This document shows, one piece after another, positions 17,646 through 25,659 of a stretch of DNA of 64,000 nt. The notes under the pieces are model-generated. The model searched no databases, was not told where the DNA came from, and worked only from the letters and a program-made list of their open reading frames with translations. The stretch is from Mycetohabitans endofungorum (lineage in GTDB: Bacteria; Pseudomonadota; Gammaproteobacteria; Burkholderiales; Burkholderiaceae): positions 215,876 to 279,875 of the forward strand of contig NZ_PRDW01000004.1 in the NCBI RefSeq assembly GCF_002927045.1. The letters are read 5' to 3'. Both the position numbers and the translations under genes were made by a program. Positions within the stretch are counted from its first letter, which is position 1, and the number at the start of each line of letters is the position of its first letter.

Positions 17646-18587
17646 ATGCGTTACTGTCGCTCCCGTCGCGCGCTGCTGCGTGCCTGTGCAATGCTCCCGT
17701 GGATGCCGACGCTGGCAGCGTGCGCGGCGCAAGGACCGAGCGCCTCGGCGCCGGGGCCATCTATGTTGCGAGGGCCGGCCACATTGCAAAGACCAGCCGC
17801 GTTGCAACTCGAAGCGCTTGCGGTACTGGAGGCGCGCATGAGCGGGCGCCTCGGGGTTTGCGCGATCGACACGGGTAGCGGTGCGCGGCTCGTGCACCGT
17901 GCAGAGGAGCGTTTCCCGTTCTGCAGTACGTTCAAGGCGGTGCTTGCGGCAGCCGTACTGGCCCGCAGCGGGGATACGCCCGATTGGTTGTCGCAGCGCG
18001 TTCGGTATGGCTCGGCTGATGTGGTCAGTTATTCGCCGATCAGCGGGCAACATGTCGGCGCCGGAATGCGCATTGACGAAATGTGCGCGGCAACGCTGCA
18101 GTACAGTGATAATACGGCAGCGAATCAGTTGATGAAGGTCCTTGGCGGAATTGATGCGGTAACAGCATTTGCCCGTTCAGTGGGCGATGCTACCTTCCGG
18201 CTGGATCGCTGGGAGCCGGAGTTGAACACAGCGATACCTGGGGACGTGCGCGACACGTCGACGCCGGCGGCGATGGCGGACACGCTGCGTGCGGTGATGC
18301 TGGGCAATGTGTTGCGTCCGTGGCAGCAGCAGCGATTGCAGCAATGGATGCTGGGCAATCGCACAGGCGACAAGCGAATCCGTGCCGGCGTGACCGCGCA
18401 GTGGCGCGTTGCCGACAAGACGGGTACCGGGGAGTACGGCACTACCAACGACATCGGGGTCCTTTGGCCGCCCGGACGGGCGCCGATTGTGCTGTCCATC
18501 TATTTCACCCAGCCGCAGCAGGATGCACCGGCGCGCGACGAGGCGATCGAGCACGCCACGCGTATCGTGGTTGACGCGCTGAGTTGA
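17646..18587 (+). CDS. Class A beta-lactamase (Burkholderia PenA-like)
   Basis: A 313-residue class A beta-lactamase. Catalytic motifs are in order: FCSTFKA (S-x-x-K, Ser 94), YSDNTAANQ (SDN), RWEPELN (general-base Glu of the omega loop) and DKTGTGEYG (KTG). The N-terminus has arginines and a lipobox-like LAAC, so it is exported and probably lipidated, as described for some Burkholderia Pen enzymes. The RAEERFPFCSTFK context is typical of the Pen group. No penR-like LysR regulator is next to it. It lies downstream of the copper cluster after a 104-bp gap containing a weak hairpin (AGAAC/GTTCT at 17569-17583). Confidence 0.93.
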   Translation: MRYCRSRRALLRACAMLPWMPTLAACAAQGPSASAPGPSMLRGPATLQRPAALQLEALAVLEARMSGRLGVCAIDTGSGARLVHRAEERFPFCSTFKAVLAAAVLARSGDTPDWLSQRVRYGSADVVSYSPISGQHVGAGMRIDEMCAATLQYSDNTAANQLMKVLGGIDAVTAFARSVGDATFRLDRWEPELNTAIPGDVRDTSTPAAMADTLRAVMLGNVLRPWQQQRLQQWMLGNRTGDKRIRAGVTAQWRVADKTGTGEYGTTNDIGVLWPPGRAPIVLSIYFTQPQQDAPARDEAIEHATRIVVDALS

Positions 18588-18622
18588 AGGCGTACCCCGG
18601 CGAGCCGCCATTCGGAGCGCTC

Positions 18623-18928
18623 GTGAACGAGACTTTGTCGGATATGCCACCAGGCGCCCAATTGGGCAGCCAGCTCAGGCGTTGGCGGGCGCTGCATCGC
18701 ATCAAGCAGGCGCATGCTGCCGAGCTGTTCGGTGTCAGCCAGTCGACGATTTCTCGCTGGGAGGCGGGCTTACAACCAATGGAGTTGGCCGAGCAGCGGC
18801 ACGTGGCGCATACATTGTCGGCGCGGCTCGAGTATGGGCGCCGGTACACGAGCACCCATCCGTTCTTCGCCGAGATACGGCAAGTGCTTGATAGCGAGAC
18901 GCTCGCACGGATCACGCAACCGTGGTGA
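18623..18928 (+). CDS. XRE-family helix-turn-helix regulator
   Basis: A 101-residue protein whose core LGSQLRRWRALHRIKQAHAAELFGVSQSTISRWEAG is a clear Cro/CI-type helix-turn-helix (about residues 15-50). The C-terminal part has no known domain. A GTG start at 18623 preceded by CGGAG is proposed; the frame is open back to a TTG at 18584 that would overlap the beta-lactamase stop. Its position 35 bp behind the beta-lactamase suggests co-transcription, but a regulatory link is unproven. Confidence 0.75.
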   Translation: MNETLSDMPPGAQLGSQLRRWRALHRIKQAHAAELFGVSQSTISRWEAGLQPMELAEQRHVAHTLSARLEYGRRYTSTHPFFAEIRQVLDSETLARITQPW

Positions 18929-18957
18929 ACCATCGTTGTGCACTCGTGCCTGCTGTG

Positions 18958-19203
18958 CTAGAGCGCGTCCTCCGCGCCGACGTGCCGTTGCGGCGGTGTG
19001 TGGGTGGCCTTCAGCCGGCGCGCTGCGGCTAGCAGCGACTGGCCGGTTGGCGTCAGCATCGGGCGGCGATGGCCTTCGGCGAGCTCTTCCAACTCGACGA
19101 GTTGCCGCTCGAGCAGCGTGTCCAGTTCAGCACGGTTCATGTCGATCTGCTCCGGTGCGTTGCGGATCAGCATCAACGTGGCGAATTCGTGTGGGCTCAG
19201 CAT
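18958..19203 (-). CDS. Small winged-helix-like hypothetical protein
   Basis: An 81-residue protein, MLSPHEFATLMLIRNAPEQIDMNRAELDTLLERQLV, then GHRRPMLTPTGQSLL. The arrangement (helix, DNA-recognition-like helix, basic wing, LTPTGxxLL) resembles a stand-alone MarR-type winged helix. The start at 19203 is chosen because GGAGACGAAG lies directly upstream; an ATG at 19224 has no ribosome-binding site. It is convergent with the XRE gene and sits downstream of the small heat-shock genes in the same direction. Confidence 0.6.
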   Translation of the reverse strand: MLSPHEFATLMLIRNAPEQIDMNRAELDTLLERQLVELEELAEGHRRPMLTPTGQSLLAAARRLKATHTPPQRHVGAEDAL

Positions 19204-19333
19204 CTTCGTCTCCAAATCGTTCATGAGGCTGCGATCCTGTCGCCTAGGATCACAAGATAAAGCGGCGAGATGACAGGCCGATGGCAGCGGCCGCCCAGCG
19301 CCCCAGCGCGATTACGCATCGGGGCGCGGGCTG

Positions 19334-19357
19334 TCGAGCGGACACCGGTCCGCTCGA
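19334..19357 (-). terminator. Inverted repeat after the hsp20 pair
   Basis: A 10-bp perfect inverted repeat (TCGAGCGGAC / GTCCGCTCGA, 4-base loop) lies 13 bp past the stop of the second hsp20 gene. It is a strong hairpin without a T-tract, probably a terminator or 3' stabiliser of the heat-shock transcript. Confidence 0.5.
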
Positions 19358-19370
19358 TCACTGACGGTGT

Positions 19371-19790
19371 TCAGCCGATGCTGACGTCGATCCGGCGGGG
19401 CTTGGCCTCGTCGCGGCGTGGGATGGTCAGCTTCAGCACGCCGTCGCGCAACTGCGCGTCGCTGCGTGATGCATCCAGATCCGCACCCAGCGCGAACGTG
19501 CGGGCGAAATGCGGATCGCGCAATTCGGCGTGCTGGACTCGCAAGCCGGTGGGCGTCGGCACGACGGCCTCGGCCTCGATCGACAGTGTGCTGTCCTGCA
19601 CGCTCACGCAAAGCTTGTCGCGTGGCACGCCGGGCAGGTCGACCAGTAGCGTGACGCCGTTGCGGTCCTCGAAAATATCCACGGCCGGCGCCACTGTCGT
19701 GCGGCGTGGTTGCGGCGCCGTTGCGTTTTGTGCGGCGACGCTGGCGTCCTGTTGGGTGGGACGTTCGACCAGTTCGGTGGTGTTGCTCAT
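19371..19790 (-). CDS. Small heat-shock protein (Hsp20/alpha-crystallin)
   Basis: A 139-residue Hsp20. The alpha-crystallin domain (about residues 43-125) begins PAVDIFEDRNGVTLLVDLPGV and ends ARTFALGADLDASRSDAQLRDGVLKLTIPR, with the C-terminal box LKLTIP followed by the IxI-type RRIDVSI anchor. It is an ATP-independent holdase that traps unfolding proteins in the cytoplasm. The ATG at 19790 follows GGAGCACACC. It is second in a two-gene operon, 37 bp after its paralogue, so heat induction from the upstream promoter should cover both. Confidence 0.92.
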   Translation of the reverse strand: MSNTTELVERPTQQDASVAAQNATAPQPRRTTVAPAVDIFEDRNGVTLLVDLPGVPRDKLCVSVQDSTLSIEAEAVVPTPTGLRVQHAELRDPHFARTFALGADLDASRSDAQLRDGVLKLTIPRRDEAKPRRIDVSIG

Positions 19791-19827
19791 GGTGTGCTCC
19801 TGGTTTGCGTCAATGCGGGTCAATAGG

Positions 19828-20268
19828 TCATTGCACTGTGATCGATCGCGGCTTAGATGCCTCGAGCTTGCCGATGGTCACGCTCAGGCAGCCGTTCACA
19901 TAGCGCGCCTGGACCTTGTCTGGATCGGCCTGGTGCGGCAATTCGATGATGCGGCGGAACGTGCCGCTGAAACGCTCCTGCAGATAGGTCCGCGTGTCGT
20001 CGGGACGCTCCGGTTGCACGCGCTTGCGCTCGCCGCTGAGGATCAGCAAGCCGTTGTCGATCGACACATCGATCTGCGCCGGATCGAGTCCGGGGGCGAA
20101 TGCGACAATCTCGATCGACTCGTCCGTGCTGCCGATGTTGACCGCCGGGAATGTCCCGACGCGCGACGCGCGCAAGCTAGTCGGCATGTTGGCGAACAGG
20201 TTCGCGACCTGCCGTTGTAGACGATCGATGTCGTTGAAGATGTCTGTGCTAAAAAACAAATCACTCAT
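19828..20268 (-). CDS. Small heat-shock protein (Hsp20/IbpA-like)
   Basis: A 146-residue Hsp20 starting MSDLFFSTDIFNDIDRLQRQ, with an alpha-crystallin domain (about residues 40-130: FPAVNIGSTDESIEIVAFAPG to ARYVNGCLSVTIGK) and a terminal RSITV anchor. As first gene of the operon it follows an approximately 130-nt leader. The ATG at 20268 has an AAGGAG ribosome-binding site that lies inside a predicted hairpin (20277-20297), a layout typical of RNA thermometers. Together with the downstream paralogue it probably forms hetero-oligomeric chaperones. Confidence 0.92.
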   Translation of the reverse strand: MSDLFFSTDIFNDIDRLQRQVANLFANMPTSLRASRVGTFPAVNIGSTDESIEIVAFAPGLDPAQIDVSIDNGLLILSGERKRVQPERPDDTRTYLQERFSGTFRRIIELPHQADPDKVQARYVNGCLSVTIGKLEASKPRSITVQ

Positions 20269-20276
20269 GGTTTGCT

Positions 20277-20297
20277 CCTTCGATCCTTCGTCGAAGG
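20277..20297 (-). promoter_or_regulatory. Candidate RNA thermometer hairpin masking the hsp20 ribosome-binding site
   Basis: In the hsp20 leader (minus strand) CCTTCGA pairs perfectly with TCGAAGG seven bases later, and the latter contains most of the AAGGAG Shine-Dalgarno of the first hsp20. Such pairing would hide the ribosome-binding site at low temperature and open on warming. It lacks the canonical ROSE UYGCU motif, so it would be a different design. Confidence 0.5.
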
Positions 20298-20399
20298 GGC
20301 GAACCGGGCTACGCGCTCCAGCCCGCCCGTCAACGCTGGATCCGTCGACAAACAAATCGAAACACGCAGCGCGTAATACGCGACTGCCCAAGTGATTCA

Positions 20400-20429
20400 T
20401 AACATAGTTCTGCCACACGAAATTTCAAG
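20400..20429 (-). promoter_or_regulatory. Candidate sigma-32 (RpoH) promoter of the hsp20 operon
   Basis: On the minus strand CTTGAAA (20423-20429), identical to the RpoH -35 core, is followed after 15 bp by CTATGTTA (20400-20407), a plausible RpoH -10. It sits about 130 bp upstream of the first hsp20 start and no better promoter was seen in the leader. Confidence 0.6.
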
Positions 20430-20472
20430 AGGAGGCGGTTGATGCAGGCGCAGGTTGGTGTTGGATCAGCGG

Positions 20473-20513
20473 CAAGTTGGCGGTAAGCAAATTGGCGGTA
20501 AGTCAGTGGTAAG
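20473..20513. repeat. Short imperfect tandem repeat
   Basis: Three imperfect units of about 15 bp (CAAGTTGGCGGTAAG, CAAATTGGCGGTAAG, then TCAGTGGTAAG) between the divergent hsp20 operon and the penicillin-binding protein gene. No function is evident; the rest of this 355-bp intergenic region holds the two promoters. Confidence 0.6.
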
Positions 20514-20623
20514 TCGGCGGGGCCGGCGACACGGCGTGCCCCCGGTACACGCAGCATCCGAGCCGACGTGCGATCGCCGCCTATTTTGGTACGATTCAGT
20601 CTTTCATCGAACGGTAGCCGACT

Positions 20624-23272
20624 GTGAGACGCACGGACATTGCCCCGCTGCGCGCGTGGTGCGCCGCCCTGCTGGACCGCATGGGGCCGCACGCCACGAG
20701 GCTCTGGCGGCGTGCGCGGCATCCGGGTCGGTGCAACCTGGCCTGGGTGGCCGCGGTGGTGCCTGCCGCGATGGCACTGTACGTGCTGATCCTGGCGCCG
20801 TTCACGCCCGGCATCGGCGATATCCGTAAGGCGAAGGTCGAGCAACCGGCGCAGGTATTGTCCGCGGACGGCAAGTTGCTGGCCCAGTTCAAGCCGTCCA
20901 ATCGTGAATGGGTCGCTTTGTCCGACATCTCGCCGCACGTACTCGATGCGTTGATTGCGACGGAGGACCATCGGTTCTATCAGCATCACGGCTTGGATTG
21001 GCGACGCACGGCAGCGGCGGCCGCACAGACGTTTTCCGGCGACCGGCAAGGCGGCTCGACCCTCACGCAGCAGCTTGCCCGCAATCTGTACCCGGATGAA
21101 ATCGGGCGGGCGCCCACGCTCACGCGCAAAATCAAGGAGGCGATTACCGCCTTGAAGATCGAGGCCGTGTACACGAAAGCCGAGATCCTGGAAACCTATC
21201 TGAACACCGTCCCATTCCTGTACAACGCGTATGGGATCGAGATGGCGGCCCGCACCTATTTCGACAAGCCAGCCAGCGAATTGGATGTGTTGCAAAGTGC
21301 GACGCTGGTCGGCATGCTCAAAGGCAACAGCTACTACAACCCGGTCATCAACCCGGAGCGCGCGTTACAGCGGCGCAACACGGTGCTCGCGCAGATGGTC
21401 AAGTACGGCAAGTTGACGCCGAAGGCGTACGAATCGCTTGCGCGTCGGCCGTTACGGCTGGATTTCGAGCGGCAGGTCGAGCCGCCTGGCCCCGCTCCCC
21501 ATTTTGCGCAGCAATTGCGCAAATGGCTGATCGCGTGGGCGGATCGCCACGACTACAATATCTACTCCGACGGCTTGGTCGTGCGCACAACCATCGATTC
21601 GCGGCTGCAGGCGATAGCCACGCAATCCGTCGTGCTGCACGGCAATCAATTACAAACCATTGCCAACGCTGCTTGGTCGAGCGCTTCGGCGTGCGTGGGC
21701 AGTCACGATTTCGTACAGACCTTCGTGCGCGACACGCCGGATTACCGGGCGGCGCTCGACGCGGGGTTGACGAGCCAGCAGGCGCTGAAACGGCTGCTGG
21801 CCGATCGCGGTTTCATGCAGGCGCTGTGTGACGAGAAAACACGTGTACAGGCGGACTTTGTCGCACTCGATCCGCGCGATGGCGCAATCAAAGCATGGGT
21901 AGGCAGCCGCGATTTCAACAAGGATCCATTCGACCACGTGCAACAGGCGCGGCGGCAACCCGGCTCAACGTTTAAGCCGTTCGTCTATGCCGTCGCGTTC
22001 GAGCAGGGCGCTCGTGCCGACGATACGATTGTCGACCAGCCAGTGTCGATCGCGCTGGAGGGAGGCGAAATCTGGCGTCCCGCCGATGACATCCCGCCCA
22101 GTGGACAGCCCATGACGCTGCGCGACGCTCTGGCGTACTCGCGCAATCGTATCACCGCTCAATTGATGCAATCGGTCGGGCCCGCGAAGGTGGCCAAGCT
22201 TGCCCAGGCGATGGGCGTGCGCGACAGCATGCTGAACCCTGTGCCGTCGCTGGCGCTCGGCACGAGTCCCGTCACGCTCAAGGAGATGGTGTCCGCATAC
22301 AGTACCATCGCCGATGGCGGCCGCTATGTGCGGCCGATGATGGTCACCCGTATCGAGGACCGGGATGGCAACGTGCTGGCGCAACTCGCGCCGGATGCAG
22401 GCAAGCAGGTGCTGCCTGCCGAGGTCGCATGGACGTTGCTCGACGTGATGCGGGGCGTGATCGATCGGGGCACCGGTACCGCGATCCGCACCCGCTTCGG
22501 CATTCGCGCGGACGTAGCCGGCAAGATGGGCACGACGCAAGACAACGCGGATGGCTGGTTCATCCTGATGCACCCGCAATTGGTCGCCGGCGCGTGGGTT
22601 GGCTTCAATGACAGCCGTGTAACACTGCGCAGCGATTACTGGGGGCAGGGCGCGCATAGTGCGCTGCCGATCGTTGGCGATTTTTATCAGCGTGCGCTGC
22701 GCGCGCGGCTGATCGATCCGCGCCTGCGGTTCGCGAGCGAGCCGCCGCCCGGTATTGTGCAGCGCACGCTCGCGCAGGTTCGTGCCTGGCTCGCGCAAGT
22801 GTTTCCTGCGACGCACCAGGCCGAGCCCCCAGCGCCGCCGCGCCGGGCGCCGCGACGGATCGAACCGTCAGCGGGTGAGGTTGTCGTGCCGCCGCCGGCG
22901 AGCGGCGTCGCCGTGGACGGCGCGAACATGGGGCTGCCGGCGGGCGCGCCGGTATCATCGGCGGCATCCGTCGCGTCGGCCTCGTCGGCCGTGTCGGCCA
23001 GCGTGCCGCCGACATCGACGCCGGGTTCGACGTCCGAGGTGCCCGTCGCGCTTGCTGCGTCGCCGGCGGCGGCTTCTAGGGCGCCGGGTGCAGCGGCGTC
23101 GGTCGGCTCTGGCGGCGCAGCCGGCAGTCCGGCCACGTCGCTCGGCCCGTCGTCGCCGGAACCGGCTGCCTCGCGCGGCGTACCCCCGTTCGGCAATGAC
23201 GTGCCGTGGGCGCCGACGCCAAGCCCTGATGCAATGGATTCGGATGCCGTCGGCCCACGCGCCGGCGAGTAA
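20624..23272 (+). CDS. mrcA: Bifunctional penicillin-binding protein 1A family
   Basis: An 882-residue class A PBP: a short cytoplasmic N-terminus, one membrane helix (about residues 42-62), a GT51 glycosyltransferase domain (EDHRFYQHHG; GGSTLTQQLARNLY) and a transpeptidase domain. Motif 1 is PGSTFKP (Ser 448) and motif 2 is SRN (506-508). Motif 3 reads KMG at 634-636 instead of the near-universal KTG/KSG. From residue 720 on, the protein is an Ala/Ser/Pro-rich tail. It polymerises and cross-links peptidoglycan in the periplasm. The start is a GTG at 20624; no strong ribosome-binding site is visible. Confidence 0.93.
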   Translation: MRRTDIAPLRAWCAALLDRMGPHATRLWRRARHPGRCNLAWVAAVVPAAMALYVLILAPFTPGIGDIRKAKVEQPAQVLSADGKLLAQFKPSNREWVALSDISPHVLDALIATEDHRFYQHHGLDWRRTAAAAAQTFSGDRQGGSTLTQQLARNLYPDEIGRAPTLTRKIKEAITALKIEAVYTKAEILETYLNTVPFLYNAYGIEMAARTYFDKPASELDVLQSATLVGMLKGNSYYNPVINPERALQRRNTVLAQMVKYGKLTPKAYESLARRPLRLDFERQVEPPGPAPHFAQQLRKWLIAWADRHDYNIYSDGLVVRTTIDSRLQAIATQSVVLHGNQLQTIANAAWSSASACVGSHDFVQTFVRDTPDYRAALDAGLTSQQALKRLLADRGFMQALCDEKTRVQADFVALDPRDGAIKAWVGSRDFNKDPFDHVQQARRQPGSTFKPFVYAVAFEQGARADDTIVDQPVSIALEGGEIWRPADDIPPSGQPMTLRDALAYSRNRITAQLMQSVGPAKVAKLAQAMGVRDSMLNPVPSLALGTSPVTLKEMVSAYSTIADGGRYVRPMMVTRIEDRDGNVLAQLAPDAGKQVLPAEVAWTLLDVMRGVIDRGTGTAIRTRFGIRADVAGKMGTTQDNADGWFILMHPQLVAGAWVGFNDSRVTLRSDYWGQGAHSALPIVGDFYQRALRARLIDPRLRFASEPPPGIVQRTLAQVRAWLAQVFPATHQAEPPAPPRRAPRRIEPSAGEVVVPPPASGVAVDGANMGLPAGAPVSSAASVASASSAVSASVPPTSTPGSTSEVPVALAASPAAASRAPGAAASVGSGGAAGSPATSLGPSSPEPAASRGVPPFGNDVPWAPTPSPDAMDSDAVGPRAGE

Positions 23273-23309
23273 AGCGCCTGCGCCGCCGAGCATCGACGTG
23301 CCGATGTCG

Positions 23310-23487
23310 GGCAGGGGATATCGAACGGCGAGCGCTGGCGCATTGCGATAAAAAGCGCAGGCATCAACCAGAAGAACATAAACATCCAGGCGCTATAGCC
23401 CGCGGCGTCACCGGCGAGCCGCACGCCGATGGCGTCAATCACGGTGTAGACGGCGATCATTGCGAAGTCATTCGTGTAGCTGGTCAT
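23310..23487 (-). pseudogene. EamA/DMT-type transporter remnant
   Basis: On the minus strand a frame reads [19 protein letters not shown], then [29 protein letters not shown], matching the repeat unit start of drug/metabolite transporters (YTVIDGxGVR, then a membrane helix) in which AxYxxWLF is typical. The similarity stops after about 55 codons and runs antisense into the end of the PBP1A gene. Only this piece of a normal roughly 290-codon gene remains. Confidence 0.55.
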
Positions 23488-23693
23488 CGATGTCTCGGCT
23501 CGATCATGTCGAAGCCCGGGTTCTCGATACAGTCGATACAACGGATCTGTTTTGGCGATGGGTTGCATCTTGCATTTTCATTGGATCGCCGGCGGCTGAG
23601 CCCGTATGCTACGAACATGCCCTTCCGGCGTCCGTGCTGCCGGACGCACCGATCTGGCCAGGCATTGGCACGATCCGCCACCAGGAGACCACC

Positions 23694-24788
23694 ATGAACC
23701 CTTCGCCTTCTTCACCGAACACCGGCGATGCTCGAAGCCGTGCGGCCGTGTTCTGCAGCCAATTTGGACTGTCGGCGCCGATCCTGCTAGCGCCGATGGC
23801 CGGCGCGTGCCCGCCGGCATTGTCGATTGCCGTGGCCAATGCAGGCGGCATGGGTGCCATGGGGGCACTGCTGACGCCACCGGAAGGTATCGTGCAATGG
23901 GCCGACGCGTTTCGCCGCGGCAGCACCGGGCGCTTCCAATTGAATCTATGGATTCCCGATCCGCCGCCTGAACGCGACCGGGACAACGAGCAGCGCGTGC
24001 GCGCATTTCTGGCGCAGTGGGGGCCTGGCGTGCCCGAGTCAGCAGGCGAGGCGGTGCCACCGGATTTCGCCGCGCAATGCGACGCGCTGATCGAGGCGCG
24101 GCCGGAGGTCGTCACCTCGATCATGGGGGTATTTCCGCCCGCGTACGTGAAGCGCTTGAAGGACCACGGCATTGCCTGGTTCGCGACGGTCACGACGCTG
24201 GACGAAGCCCGCGAGGCACAGGCAGCGGGAGCCGATGCGATCATTGCGCAAGGCTTCGAGGCGGGGGGTCACCGTGGCGCGTTCGATGCGGCCCGGGCGG
24301 AACGGCAGGCCGTTGGCCTGTTTGCGCTGTTGCCTCGCCTGGCTGACCACATTCGCGTACCGTTGATCGCCGCCGGCGGTATCGGCGATGGCCGCACGTT
24401 GGCGGCCGCGCTGATCCTCGGGGCGAGCGCGGTGCAAATCGGTACTGCCTTCCTGCGTTGCCCGGAGGCGGCGCTGAACTCCGCATGGGCGGACGCGCTG
24501 GACGGGTTGGAGCCGGAAGACACCGTACCGACGCGCGCGTTCACCGGCCGCCTCGGCCGTTCGGTGGCGACCGATTACGTGCTTGCAGCGGCGGCGCCGG
24601 ATGCCCCGCATCCGGCGCCGTATCCGGTACAGCGCGCGCTTACCGCATCGATGAAAGAGGCCGGCGCAGCGGCGCGCGACTATCACCGAATGCAGGTATG
24701 GGCCGGGCAGGCTGCTGCAATGGCGCGAGCGGTCCCCGCGGCCGACATGGTGCGCGGCGCGTGGGCTGGCGCACAGCGCTATTTATAA
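23694..24788 (+). CDS. Nitronate monooxygenase / 2-nitropropane dioxygenase family
   Basis: A 364-residue FMN-dependent TIM-barrel enzyme. Family features are [30 protein letters not shown] near the N-terminus, [17 protein letters not shown] (substrate His in GGHRG) and [35 protein letters not shown] (phosphate-binding). It oxidises alkyl nitronates such as propionate-3-nitronate, a fungal and plant toxin, in the cytoplasm. The ATG has an AGGAGACCACC ribosome-binding site. A perfect palindrome CTATTTATAAATAG spans the stop codon. Confidence 0.92.
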   Translation: MNPSPSSPNTGDARSRAAVFCSQFGLSAPILLAPMAGACPPALSIAVANAGGMGAMGALLTPPEGIVQWADAFRRGSTGRFQLNLWIPDPPPERDRDNEQRVRAFLAQWGPGVPESAGEAVPPDFAAQCDALIEARPEVVTSIMGVFPPAYVKRLKDHGIAWFATVTTLDEAREAQAAGADAIIAQGFEAGGHRGAFDAARAERQAVGLFALLPRLADHIRVPLIAAGGIGDGRTLAAALILGASAVQIGTAFLRCPEAALNSAWADALDGLEPEDTVPTRAFTGRLGRSVATDYVLAAAAPDAPHPAPYPVQRALTASMKEAGAAARDYHRMQVWAGQAAAMARAVPAADMVRGAWAGAQRYL

Positions 24789-24880
24789 ATAGTGCGCTCG
24801 TCACCGGCGGCTCGGCAAGCGCCGGGTGGTAGTCCAGTGGAGAGTCGTGGTCGATCTCGATCGAGTTCTGGGTGTCGTCG

Positions 24881-25315
24881 ATGCTGCTTTTCCCGATCGC
24901 GCGACAGAGGTCGGCGTGGCTTGCGCTGGGGCTTGCGTTCGCGGCGTGGGCATTCTTCTTCGCGCTGCACGGTCCAAACCTGCTGACGCAGTCGGACTAT
25001 ACGCGCTACGTGAACTTCGGCGTCATGCGCGGTATTGGCGGGATGCTGTTCGGCAACCTGTTGTTCCGGTTGAGCTCGACGCCTGTCGCATCGAGCCTGC
25101 GCCTCTTGAGCGCCCAGCCGGTTCAGGTGGCGCTTGTTGCGGTCGTGGGATGGGCCGTCTTCTATCAGGACGGCCACGCGTGGTTAGACGTGTCGATTAT
25201 TCTGGCGTTCGACTGCGTTGTGCTGCTCATGGATGGAGGGAGGGAGCGGTATCGGGCGCATCTTCTCGCAGACGATCACTTCTCCGGGAGCGTCAGGCGC
25301 ACCTTCCGCTCCTGA
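24881..25315 (+). CDS. Hypothetical inner-membrane protein
   Basis: A 144-residue protein with several hydrophobic segments (WLALGLAFAAWAFFFAL; VNFGVMRGIGGMLFGNLLF; VQVALVAVVGWAVFYQ; VSIILAFDCVVLLM), consistent with a small polytopic inner-membrane protein. No family was recognised. Start is uncertain (GTG 24872 or ATG 24881) because no clear ribosome-binding site precedes either. It follows the nitronate monooxygenase gene by about 90 bp on the same strand. Confidence 0.5.
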   Translation: MLLFPIARQRSAWLALGLAFAAWAFFFALHGPNLLTQSDYTRYVNFGVMRGIGGMLFGNLLFRLSSTPVASSLRLLSAQPVQVALVAVVGWAVFYQDGHAWLDVSIILAFDCVVLLMDGGRERYRAHLLADDHFSGSVRRTFRS

Positions 25316-25659
25316 AGATATGCCATTGAGTATGACGCCCGCACCGGTATGTACCACTTTCCATGCCTTCGCCAGGTGCGATGCCGGCTCGCGCCTGCGA
25401 TGCATCAATGCCCACTTTCGCTCATGATCCGGCAATGTTCGTGGACGGCGCGACGTCTGCTTCGGCCCGCCGCAGTAGCGCAATACGTGTCGACTCCCGA
25501 ACCTGATCTTCAGCTTTGTTCTAAACGCCACGAGAATCAATTCGGACGTTGTTCATAGCGACTATCACGAACAGACAGACCTGTATTGTCGAGTGTTAAT
25601 AGCGATGCGGCCAGCGCGCCTGTGGTGATCACCGTTCTCTTCATCGATCAGGAGAAGCA
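25316..25659. other. Intergenic region upstream of the chitinase
   Basis: About 345 bp with no recognisable gene; the last 120 bp are less GC-rich and should hold the chitinase promoter. An ATCAGGAGAAGCA ribosome-binding site directly precedes the chitinase ATG. Confidence 0.5.

Noticed and set aside
20473..20513. Tandem repeats as a CRISPR or iteron origin
   Set aside because: Units are 15 bp with no spacers, only three imperfect copies, and no replication gene is near.
20330..21295. A 321-codon minus-strand frame across the start of the PBP1A gene
   Set aside because: It is antisense to an intact, motif-rich gene and has no domain features.
22687..23568. A 293-codon minus-strand frame across the PBP1A tail
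   Set aside because: Most of it is antisense to the Ala/Ser/Pro-rich tail; only the first about 55 codons (the transporter remnant) look real.
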